NCBI GenBank assembly: GCA_947624015.1
Contig: CANQIA010000005.1
Location: forward strand, 1-64,000
Source of the DNA: an uncultured Clostridia bacterium
Lineage (GTDB): Bacteria > Bacillota > Clostridia > Lachnospirales > CAG-274
Direction: 5' to 3'
Length of the DNA: 64,000 nucleotides
Every line of letters begins with the position of its first letter. Positions within the stretch are counted from its first letter, which is position 1. The position numbers and the translations under genes were made by a program. Under the pieces are notes generated by a model. The model had not been told where the DNA came from. It saw only the letters and a list, made by a program, of their open reading frames with translations, and ran no database searches. Shown one piece after another: positions 42,509-49,677 of the stretch.

Positions 42509-43648
42509 TCATAAGCCTAATATGGGACCAAATATATCCTGAAGCTCAGCTATATCCGACAAATTATAGTTTCTTGTGCAAATATCCTGGAATTCGGTCT
42601 TTTCATCCTCAGACAGATCCTTGTACATGCTCTTTGCATCCTCAGCCGCAGAGATTATATCATATGAGGGATCGTCATAATAGCTGTTCATTGCATCCAG
42701 AATAAACCTTGTCATATCCTTCAAATCATCTGTTGATACGCTTAAAAGAACGACATTCTTTGTAGTGGTTATTGTTCTCTTGAGGGCTTCCTTTTGACTG
42801 TCGGTAAGCACTATCTCAGAGGGATCGTCGGCAGGAGATGATGTGGTCGGCTCTGTATTTGCCTCATGATTTGAGCCTGAACCGCTTCCGCCGCTTGAGC
42901 CTCCGCTTGATGAGCCGCCGCCGGAAGAGCCTCCGCCACCTGTGGTAGACGCCTTCTTTGTGGTAGTTTCAGATGCCTTTTCTGTAGTAGCCGAAGCAGT
43001 GGTCATTTCACTTTTACTTTCTGCTGCGGTAGTAGTTTCGGCATTAGAAACAAAGTGAGCTAAAGCTTTGCAAACCTCTGCTCTTGTAATATTCTCTTTA
43101 GCTCTGAAAAGTCCTGCTTCCGGTGGAATAATATCGTTATTTATGACAGTGTTTACATACTCCAATGCCCATGGAGATACATCATCTAATATTACAGGCT
43201 TTATTTCTTTGTTTTCAAGCTTACCTGCAAGAGCAATGACAACCGAAGTCTGCTCTCTTGTGAAATTGCTTTGAGGTCTGAATGTATTGTCGTTAAAGCC
43301 GTTTATATAACCGTTGCTCTGAGCGATCCTTACAGCGTTATAATACCATGCTGCCGTATCCGTATTGTCTGTAAAGTCCTTTATGTCTTTATCGGCAATT
43401 TCCTTATAGCCAAATACACTGTTAAATACGGTTGTAAGCTCTGCTCTTGTAATGGGAGCGTCGGGCTTGAATGTACCGTCGGGGTAGCCCTTAAGATAAC
43501 CTGCATCTGTCATTTTCTTGATAGCCTGACCTGACGCATCGTTATAGTTTACATCAGAAAATGTAACATTTGCGGCAGATACGGTAGCGGCGCTCAGCCC
43601 ACAGCATACCAAAACGGCTGATATTGCCAGTAAACTCCTTATCTTCAT
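42509..43648 (-). CDS. SLH-domain cell-surface protein with Ser/Thr/Gly linker
   Basis: A 379-residue exported protein. After the signal peptide (ending near VSA) come three SLH modules at about 28-195: FSDVNYNDASGQAIKKMTDAGYLKGYPD is the first, followed by IAQSNGYINGFNDNTFRPQSNFTREQ and a more diverged third. A long Thr/Ala/Lys then Gly/Ser linker (about 200-265) leads to a ~110-residue helical C-terminal domain of unknown fold. It probably displays that domain on the cell wall. It has a strong AGGAGG site and lies after a terminator, so it is expressed apart from the dockerin-like gene upstream. Confidence 0.9.
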   Translation of the reverse strand: MKIRSLLAISAVLVCCGLSAATVSAANVTFSDVNYNDASGQAIKKMTDAGYLKGYPDGTFKPDAPITRAELTTVFNSVFGYKEIADKDIKDFTDNTDTAAWYYNAVRIAQSNGYINGFNDNTFRPQSNFTREQTSVVIALAGKLENKEIKPVILDDVSPWALEYVNTVINNDIIPPEAGLFRAKENITRAEVCKALAHFVSNAETTTAAESKSEMTTASATTEKASETTTKKASTTGGGGSSGGGSSSGGSSGGSGSGSNHEANTEPTTSSPADDPSEIVLTDSQKEALKRTITTTKNVVLLSVSTDDLKDMTRFILDAMNSYYDDPSYDIISAAEDAKSMYKDLSEDEKTEFQDICTRNYNLSDIAELQDIFGPILGL

Positions 43649-43674
43649 ATATGTTCCTCCTGTTGTTTTATTGC

Positions 43675-43705
43675 AAAAGAGATTGCCGCAAGGACAATCT
43701 CTTTT
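43675..43705 (-). terminator. Intrinsic terminator of the dockerin-like gene
   Basis: An 11-bp stem (43675-43685 with 43695-43705) with flanking A and T runs lies 28 bp after the stop of the gene ending at 43733. Confidence 0.75.
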
Positions 43706-43732
43706 TGTTTTTATATTGTTGCATTAAATCAA

Positions 43733-44833
43733 TTATTCCATATTCTCAGCCATGTGCTTAATAGTATATTCAGCAAATGTCTCGTTCTTTGAATTCTTTT
43801 CAACATTTGTAACCTTGATATAGTCGCCAAATACAGCAGATACATCAGAGATATGCTTATTCTTGTAATCCTTTAATGAGATAACAGCATCAACGAAATC
43901 ACTGTTGGTTCCGTCTGCCTTCTTAGCGGTAATAGTACCGTTGAACTTACCGTTTTCTGTGGTAATAGTTAAGTCAAATCTCTTGTTAACGATATCAAGA
44001 ACTCTTACTGCTGCATCAGATATATCTGTGTCAGCAATATCGCTGGGGAATGCTAACTTAAGATCAGCGGCAATAGCCTGTACATTTTCCTTGGGTACTG
44101 TTATCTTGCCTTTTCCAATGCCGATAGCATCCTTTACTCTCTTAAGAGCGTTGTATCTGTCAAGCTTAGCCGGGTCAGTAACATTTGCAACCTTATTGTC
44201 TTCGTCTATATTATAATTCTTAGCTATATCTAATTCTTTTTCTGTGTCAGCATCTACAGGAATTATATCCTGTACAGCATAGCAGAACATTGCCCAACCG
44301 TTTTCGTTCTTAAGTTCGATCTTATCACCGTTGCCGGCAGGGAACCAAATATTGTTAAGACTTGCTTCAAGAGTTGAAGTATCAGCGGAAAGAGCATTAA
44401 CTACCTCATCTATTGCCTTCTCGATCGTTGGATCGGGATCAAACTTTGCGCCTTCTGCAATGTACATGAAGCCACGACCGTCATCGGTAAGAGCGCCGTT
44501 AAATGTATCGCTTGCAAAGAGAGGGATACCGCCCTTGAATATACTTGATGTAGCAATAGTCATCTTATAAGATTCTTGTACATACTTAGGTCTGAGAAGA
44601 ACCTGCATCATAACAGCCTTATCTGCATCATTAACAAGACCGTCGCCATTGTAGTCGCCGTTTTCAACGCCGTCTTTGATATTAACGATATCGTTTGTAT
44701 CAAATGGAACAACGCCTGTACCCTTTTCACTATCAACATCGCCTGTACCCTTAGGAGTAACGGCAAATACTGAAGTAGTGGTCATTGCCATTGCCAAAAC
44801 AACAGCAGTAAAGCTTAAAACTTTCTTTTTCAT
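43733..44833 (-). CDS. Secreted protein with N-terminal dockerin-like Ca2+ loop
   Basis: A 366-residue exported protein with signal peptide KKKVLSFTAVVLAMAMTTTSVFA. Residues about 28-80 hold one clear dockerin/EF-hand loop (GDYNGDGLVNDADKAVMMQVL), preceded by a weaker, degenerate first repeat. The remaining ~280 residues show no family I recognise; strands such as FDLTITTENGKFNGTITAKK suggest a beta-rich fold. It lies in the surface-protein cluster and its codon use looks like a well-expressed gene. A role in cell-surface or extracellular assembly is inference. Confidence 0.75.
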   Translation of the reverse strand: MKKKVLSFTAVVLAMAMTTTSVFAVTPKGTGDVDSEKGTGVVPFDTNDIVNIKDGVENGDYNGDGLVNDADKAVMMQVLLRPKYVQESYKMTIATSSIFKGGIPLFASDTFNGALTDDGRGFMYIAEGAKFDPDPTIEKAIDEVVNALSADTSTLEASLNNIWFPAGNGDKIELKNENGWAMFCYAVQDIIPVDADTEKELDIAKNYNIDEDNKVANVTDPAKLDRYNALKRVKDAIGIGKGKITVPKENVQAIAADLKLAFPSDIADTDISDAAVRVLDIVNKRFDLTITTENGKFNGTITAKKADGTNSDFVDAVISLKDYKNKHISDVSAVFGDYIKVTNVEKNSKNETFAEYTIKHMAENME

Positions 44834-44849
44834 AATAATTTTCCTCCTA

Positions 44850-45638
44850 TTATTTCTTATTATTGTATAAGCTTAAATAATATGATTTTTTTAAGCTTTT
44901 TTCATTCTCATAGGCGCTTCTCATAGTATTTACAATACTTGTGTCCGCTCCTATGGAATTAAGCTTCTGTGTCAATTCGGATAATAACGCATTTACCTGC
45001 GAGTCGGCTTGACCCTCCAATGAAGCCGCCTGACCAAGGTATTGAGACATAAGCGCCTTATTGCTGGCGCCATTTTTCTTGGCTGCCTTGGCTTGATCGA
45101 TAAGATTGCCTAATTGACCGAGGTATGACGCCTTAAGAGCGTAAAGCCTTTGGGTGTATTCGGTCAATATAGCCTTTTCCCGGCCTGCCGTATCTACGGC
45201 AGGCTTATCGGTATTGCTTACCGAGGGAGCGGTATTGACAGGCTCCTTATTATCCGCTGTTTTATCGGAAACGTTATCCCCATGATTAGATGAATTACCA
45301 TCTGATGCGGTCTTACTTTCGGCAACATCACTTTCCTCCATAATCCTGGCAATAGCATCGTCTACCGATAACTGCCCTTTTCTTATTTGTTCCTCTTCCT
45401 CAAAGGTAAAATCTCTGAGTCCAACAATATCATGTTCTTCCAATTCGGATTGAACCTCATCCTTGGAATCCACGATTTGCTGCTGAATATCGTCTTCTGA
45501 ATATTTTGCAGCATCCAATACGGCATTGATATTATTTCTCTGCCATATGTACAAAGCAACAAAAGCGATAATCAATATGAGTAATATCAACAAAATGCAA
45601 CACAGCACCTTGTGTGACTTTTTCTTTTTGTTCTTCAA
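44850..45638 (-). CDS. Membrane-anchored coiled-coil protein of unknown function
   Basis: A 262-residue protein with a basic N-terminus (KNKKKKSHK), one membrane helix (about 11-31) and an outer region. That region combines a helical acidic segment (35-90), a low-complexity Asn/Asp/Thr linker (95-145) and a C-terminal coiled-coil part (150-255) rich in Ala, Gln and Leu. It follows the CpsB-like gene by about 35 bp in the same direction and is likely part of the same transcript. I do not recognise a named family. Confidence 0.7.
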   Translation of the reverse strand: MKNKKKKSHKVLCCILLILLILIIAFVALYIWQRNNINAVLDAAKYSEDDIQQQIVDSKDEVQSELEEHDIVGLRDFTFEEEEQIRKGQLSVDDAIARIMEESDVAESKTASDGNSSNHGDNVSDKTADNKEPVNTAPSVSNTDKPAVDTAGREKAILTEYTQRLYALKASYLGQLGNLIDQAKAAKKNGASNKALMSQYLGQAASLEGQADSQVNALLSELTQKLNSIGADTSIVNTMRSAYENEKSLKKSYYLSLYNNKK

Positions 45639-45672
45639 TGATATCTCCTTTCGTTGTTAATAATTAAGAAAA

Positions 45673-46374
45673 TTATATATTCAAAATTTCCTTACCCAGA
45701 TCATTGATCTTGTCGACAGCGTGGCTGCCCAACTTTCTTTTTATGTATTCATATGCCTTGCCAAGATTTGGCGGTCTGGAATCCATATTGTGCATATCGG
45801 AACCCAGAAGCTGCACAACATTGTTGTTTATCCATTTCATGGCTTTGTTCCTTGTAAACAGATAGTTTACAAAAGAAGCATTCAACTGTATTACAACGTC
45901 TAATGAAAATAGACTGTCTATATTGTCTGTACCCTTCTGAAAGTCTATATACCTTTCCACATGAGCGATCACAGGAGTTATTTTCCTGTCAAAAATAATA
46001 TTTTCGACCTCGGTAAGCACTTTGTTGCTCCATTTGTTAAAAGGCATTTCCAAAAGCATATATCTGCTGTTATTTATGCAAAGCTTGTCAAGATCATCCA
46101 TATGACTTATACCGTTGAAGAAATAGACCTCTGCTCCCAAATACAAATTAGGATAATCGCTTTTCCCCTTTATAGCCTTCATTACAAGGTCATATGCATT
46201 ATTTCTCTTTGTCAAAAACTGCTCAACATTGTTCTTGCTTATGTAAAAATGAGGAGTCGCCAGAACATCAGTAATACCCTGAGCGTAACTTTCCTTAAGC
46301 ATTTCCAATGTCATTTCCAGATCCTTGCTGCCATCATCAATGGCAGGAAGCACATGAGAATGAATATCGATCAT
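45673..46374 (-). CDS. CpsB/CapC-type tyrosine-protein phosphatase (PHP family)
   Basis: A 233-residue metal-dependent phosphatase of the PHP fold. It starts with the first metal motif, IDIHSHVLPAIDDGSKD, followed by TPHFY, the EVYF segment, VIAHVERY and GSDMHN, which complete the trinuclear metal site. In Gram-positive capsule systems this enzyme dephosphorylates the tyrosine-rich tail of the CpsD kinase. The kinase gene is immediately upstream (23 bp), so the pair is complete. Confidence 0.92.
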   Translation of the reverse strand: MIDIHSHVLPAIDDGSKDLEMTLEMLKESYAQGITDVLATPHFYISKNNVEQFLTKRNNAYDLVMKAIKGKSDYPNLYLGAEVYFFNGISHMDDLDKLCINNSRYMLLEMPFNKWSNKVLTEVENIIFDRKITPVIAHVERYIDFQKGTDNIDSLFSLDVVIQLNASFVNYLFTRNKAMKWINNNVVQLLGSDMHNMDSRPPNLGKAYEYIKRKLGSHAVDKINDLGKEILNI

Positions 46375-46397
46375 AGCTCTCTCCCCTTTGACCCAAT

Positions 46398-47216
46398 TTA
46401 TTGCTGATTATCGGAATTACTGTAATACCTCCCGTATCTTCCGTAACCGTACTTGCCATAGCCATACTTTCCGTAACCGTATTTGCCATAGCCCATTTTA
46501 GTATATCTGACCCCGTTTAGTATGAAACCCAGTATCTTTGCATCTACGAAATTAAGCTTTCTGACGGTTTCAACAAGAGCTGTTTTCTCAGCTCTGAACT
46601 GCTTTACAACTATTATATAGCCATCCACCAGCTTAGTCAGCAGAGAAGCGTCTGTGACCACATTGACAGGCGGCGTATCCAAAAATATATAGTCATATCT
46701 TTGCTTAAGCGTATCAATAAGCTCCTTCATAGGCGCCGAAGACAAAAGCTCAGCCGGATTAGGAGGTATTTTGCCTGCAACAAGAGTATCCAAGTTGGTA
46801 TATTCCGTAGCGATAATGGCATCCTCCAGGCTACAGTCCTTTATAAGTACATTGCTGAGACCTTTATCCTTCTTTATCTGGAGAAGATTAGCCACATTGG
46901 GTCTTCTGAGATCACAGTCTACCACAATGACCTTTGCGCCTGTTTCTGCAAATGTAATGGCTACATTGAAGCAGGTGGTACTTTTGCCCTCTGAGGCGAT
47001 ACCGCTTGTGACCGATATTACCTTACATCCGCTTACGGGAAGTGAAAACATAATATTGGTCCTTAACTCCTTATAAGATTCATGTATATCAAATGATGAT
47101 TCCTTTGAAAGTATCCTTTTGCTGTTTTCCTCTATACTGCTTTTGCTTGTCCTGCTATCCTTTATAGATGATCTGTTGATCCTTTTTAACTTGAATTTAT
47201 TCTTTAGCATATGCAT
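46398..47216 (-). CDS. CpsD/CapB-type bacterial tyrosine kinase (BY-kinase)
   Basis: A 272-residue cytoplasmic BY-kinase. Walker A is SGIASEGKST (71-80), Walker A' VIVVDCDLRRPN (from about 97) and Walker B YIFLDTPPV. The C-terminal 30 residues contain ten tyrosines in repeats of YGKYG, an autophosphorylation cluster. The transmembrane activator is encoded separately by the upstream CpsC-like gene, whose stop overlaps this start at base 47216. This split C/D arrangement is typical of Firmicutes and controls export-linked polysaccharide synthesis. Confidence 0.94.
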   Translation of the reverse strand: MHMLKNKFKLKRINRSSIKDSRTSKSSIEENSKRILSKESSFDIHESYKELRTNIMFSLPVSGCKVISVTSGIASEGKSTTCFNVAITFAETGAKVIVVDCDLRRPNVANLLQIKKDKGLSNVLIKDCSLEDAIIATEYTNLDTLVAGKIPPNPAELLSSAPMKELIDTLKQRYDYIFLDTPPVNVVTDASLLTKLVDGYIIVVKQFRAEKTALVETVRKLNFVDAKILGFILNGVRYTKMGYGKYGYGKYGYGKYGYGRYGRYYSNSDNQQ

Positions 47217-47938
47217 TAACCCCTGTTCTCTTCCGTGTTTTTGACTACGATCTCAGGTATGATGCCTATAACGGGTATATCCGGGATAAGCTTTGTGATA
47301 TCCTCTTCGGATTTAATTGAATTATCAAGCATTTCGGACATTACCGCAACAGCTATACCTATTATCGCTCCGAGAAAAAGTCCCAGAAGAATATTCTTAA
47401 GGGTATTGGGATATACGGGCGTATCGGGCTTAACAGCATAGTCAACCACCTTTACCGTACTGCCGTCCATGATCTCGGTAATCTTGGATGGCGCTTTATC
47501 CGCAATAGCATTTGCTATAATATATGCATGATCGGGGTTCGTATTTGAAACAGAAAGCATAAGCATCTGCGTATCTTCGATAGCCGATACACTTATCATT
47601 TTTGCTATATCCTCGGTCTCATAGTCAAGATCTATACTGCTGACCACATCGTCAAGTACCGCATTGCTGTTTATAAGATGAACATATGTGGAAACAAGCA
47701 TTGTAGCTGCGCTTATATCTCCTGCATCCAGATTTTGCGAAACGGCATCCTTGTTGTTGTTTACATATAAAGAAACCTGAGTCTGATATACGTCTTTTAT
47801 AAGAAATTTACTGACTAAACCGAATATGATTCCAAAAGCTATCGTCAATAGGATAATGAATTTTAGCTTACTTAAAATCGCCAGAAAGATTTTTTGCAAA
47901 TCTATTTCATTGATAGCTTCTTCTCTGTTTTCACTCAT
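47216..47938 (-). CDS. CpsC/CapA-type chain-length regulator (Wzz family)
   Basis: A 240-residue polysaccharide co-polymerase. Residues 1-18 are cytoplasmic (NEIDLQKIFLAIL), a first helix spans about 28-48, then a ~125-residue outer domain, and a second helix (about 178-200) precedes a short tail that activates the BY-kinase. The proline-rich motif before the second helix (KPDTPVYPNTLKNILLG) is the Wzz signature. It is the first gene of the leftward cluster and has a near-consensus promoter. Confidence 0.92.
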   Translation of the reverse strand: MSENREEAINEIDLQKIFLAILSKLKFIILLTIAFGIIFGLVSKFLIKDVYQTQVSLYVNNNKDAVSQNLDAGDISAATMLVSTYVHLINSNAVLDDVVSSIDLDYETEDIAKMISVSAIEDTQMLMLSVSNTNPDHAYIIANAIADKAPSKITEIMDGSTVKVVDYAVKPDTPVYPNTLKNILLGLFLGAIIGIAVAVMSEMLDNSIKSEEDITKLIPDIPVIGIIPEIVVKNTEENRG

Positions 47939-47969
47939 AGTTACCCAACTTTCTGATATATCTTTTGTT

Positions 47970-47998
47970 ATTATACAACATATCCGTCACAAAATCAA
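47970..47998 (-). promoter_or_regulatory. SigA-type promoter of the CpsC-D-B cluster
   Basis: On the minus strand TTGATT (47998-47993), a 17-bp spacer and TATAAT (47975-47970) lie about 30 bp before the ATG at 47938. Confidence 0.75.
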
Positions 47999-48081
47999 GT
48001 CTATTATCATTATTTTCTAACAATTTTAATAAAAATTGTTCTGATATTAATTAGAATATGTAATTATTTACAATTATTACT

Positions 48082-48110
48082 TTGACAAATACATGATATT
48101 GTATTATAAT
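48082..48110 (+). promoter_or_regulatory. Perfect consensus promoter of the SDR dehydrogenase
   Basis: TTGACA (48082-48087), a 17-bp spacer and TATAAT (48105-48110) are an exact SigA consensus. The ATG is 49 bp further, after AAGGAGGT. Strong expression is expected. Confidence 0.85.
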
Positions 48111-48158
48111 TTATTTATAAGGCAAACATATTGCCGATTTTATAAGGAGGTATGAAAA

Positions 48159-48953
48159 ATGAGTATTAATTTCTCACTTGAAGGTAAGGTTGCTCTTGTA
48201 ACAGGCGCTTCTTACGGTATCGGCTTTGCTATCGCTTCAGGCATGGCTAAGGCAGGTGCTACTATCGTATTCAACGATATCAAGCAGGAGCTTGTTGATA
48301 AGGGTATTGCTGCTTATAAGGAAGCAGGTATCGACGCTCACGGTTATGTATGCGATGTAACCAACGAAGAGGCTGTTAACGGCTTGATCGCAACTATAGA
48401 AAAGGAAGTCGGCGTTATAGACATTCTTGTAAATAATGCAGGTATCATCAAGAGAATACCTATGTGCGATATGACTGCCGCTGAGTTCCGCCAGGTTATC
48501 GACGTTGACCTTAACGCACCTTTCATCATGTCTAAGGCTGTTATACCAAGCATGATAAAGAAAGGTCACGGCAAGATCATCAACATATGCTCTATGATGT
48601 CTGAGCTGGGCAGAGAGACTGTTTCTGCTTATGCTGCCGCAAAGGGCGGTCTTAAAATGCTTACCAGAAACATATGCTCTGAATATGGTCAGTACAACAT
48701 TCAGTGCAACGGCATAGGACCCGGTTATATAGAGACTCCTCAGACTGCTCCTTTAAGAGAAAAGCAGGCTGACGGTTCAAGACATCCTTTTGACCAGTTC
48801 ATCGTTGGCAGAACGCCTGCCGCAAGATGGTTAAAGCCCGAGGAATTGGCAGGTCCCGCTATCTTCCTTGCTTCTGACGCATCAGATGCAGTAAACGGAC
48901 ATATCCTTTATGTAGACGGCGGTATACTTGCTTACATCGGCAAGCAGCCCTGA
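48159..48953 (+). CDS. SDR dehydrogenase, gluconate 5-dehydrogenase/KduD-like
   Basis: A 264-residue short-chain dehydrogenase. The NAD(P) motif is TGASYGIGFAIA (about 16-27), NNAG follows at about 90, and the catalytic set is a Ser in SMMSE plus the YAAAK tyrosine-lysine pair. The sequence GNIKRIPMCDM-like stretch and the C-terminal FLASDASDAVNGHILYVDGG point to the IdnO/KduD group, which reduces 5-ketogluconate or 2,5-diketo-3-deoxygluconate. In pectin catabolism KduD makes the substrate of KdgK, encoded at 62162-63193. Even codon choice and a perfect promoter suggest high expression. Substrate not certain. Confidence 0.85.
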   Translation: MSINFSLEGKVALVTGASYGIGFAIASGMAKAGATIVFNDIKQELVDKGIAAYKEAGIDAHGYVCDVTNEEAVNGLIATIEKEVGVIDILVNNAGIIKRIPMCDMTAAEFRQVIDVDLNAPFIMSKAVIPSMIKKGHGKIINICSMMSELGRETVSAYAAAKGGLKMLTRNICSEYGQYNIQCNGIGPGYIETPQTAPLREKQADGSRHPFDQFIVGRTPAARWLKPEELAGPAIFLASDASDAVNGHILYVDGGILAYIGKQP

Positions 48954-48973
48954 TCATAATTCGATCAAATTTT

Positions 48974-48997
48974 AAGCCTGTCCTTTCGGACAGGCTT
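48974..48997. terminator. Bidirectional terminator between the SDR and HAD genes
   Basis: A 10-bp stem (48974-48983 with 48988-48997, loop TTTC) with TTT and AAA flanks lies between convergent genes. Confidence 0.85.
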
Positions 48998-49615
48998 TTA
49001 AAATATATCCGTAAGCTCGCTGAAGCTGTTTATAATAAAGTCGTATCCATTGACCCTTCCGAAGCCGTATGCCGCATATACAAACGGTACCTTTGCATAC
49101 GCTGCCGAATCCCTGTCGTTTTGGGTATCTCCTGTATACACCGGGGAAACAAGGCGGTTTCTTTTTATAATAAGTCTGATGTTGTCGCCCTTCTCCATTC
49201 CCGTATTGCCTGCGCATTCGCAGTCCGTAAAATATTTTCCAAGACTATGTCCTTTAAAAAAGCTTTCTATATAGCCTGACTGACAGTTGCTTACAATAAA
49301 AAGCTTATACTTATCGGCAAGTGCGGACAAAGTTTTCTCCTCATCGGGATACAGCACTCCTCCATGCTCCGAAAGATATTTTACCTCCATATCACAGCAT
49401 TTGTTTATAAGCTCTTCCTGTATTTTGGGAATTTCGTTGGGAAAAAGCCTTCTGCCTATGTCGGGAAGTAAAAGTCCCATACAGCCTTCCAGCTCTTCAA
49501 CGGTAATCGGCGCTCTTGTGCCGGGATAGTCCTTAAGTACCATATTCCATGTTTTACATATTTGTTCGGTAGCATTCCACAATGTTCCGTCAAGGTCAAA
49601 GATTATGCCGTCCAT
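48998..49615 (-). CDS. HAD-superfamily hydrolase
   Basis: A 205-residue HAD phosphatase with motif I IIFDLDGTLWNAT, motif II LFIVSNCQSG, motif III Lys in MEKGDNIRL and motif IV PVYTGDTQNDRDSA. The cap is helical (C1). Similar proteins are annotated as phosphoglycolate phosphatase-like or beta-phosphoglucomutase-like, but the Trp in motif I and the short cap do not fix a substrate. It is paralogous in type to the HAD at 20868-21506. Confidence 0.88.
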   Translation of the reverse strand: MDGIIFDLDGTLWNATEQICKTWNMVLKDYPGTRAPITVEELEGCMGLLLPDIGRRLFPNEIPKIQEELINKCCDMEVKYLSEHGGVLYPDEEKTLSALADKYKLFIVSNCQSGYIESFFKGHSLGKYFTDCECAGNTGMEKGDNIRLIIKRNRLVSPVYTGDTQNDRDSAAYAKVPFVYAAYGFGRVNGYDFIINSFSELTDIF

Positions 49616-49648
49616 AAATTTTTACACCGCCTTTTACACATAAATTAC

Positions 49649-49668
49649 GGGGTGCCTTATGACACCCC
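49649..49668 (-). terminator. Weak hairpin after the first L,D-transpeptidase gene
   Basis: GGGGTG (49649-49654) pairs with CACCCC (49663-49668). No strong T run follows on the minus strand, so termination may be partial. Confidence 0.45.
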
Positions 49669-49677
49669 ATTATAAAT

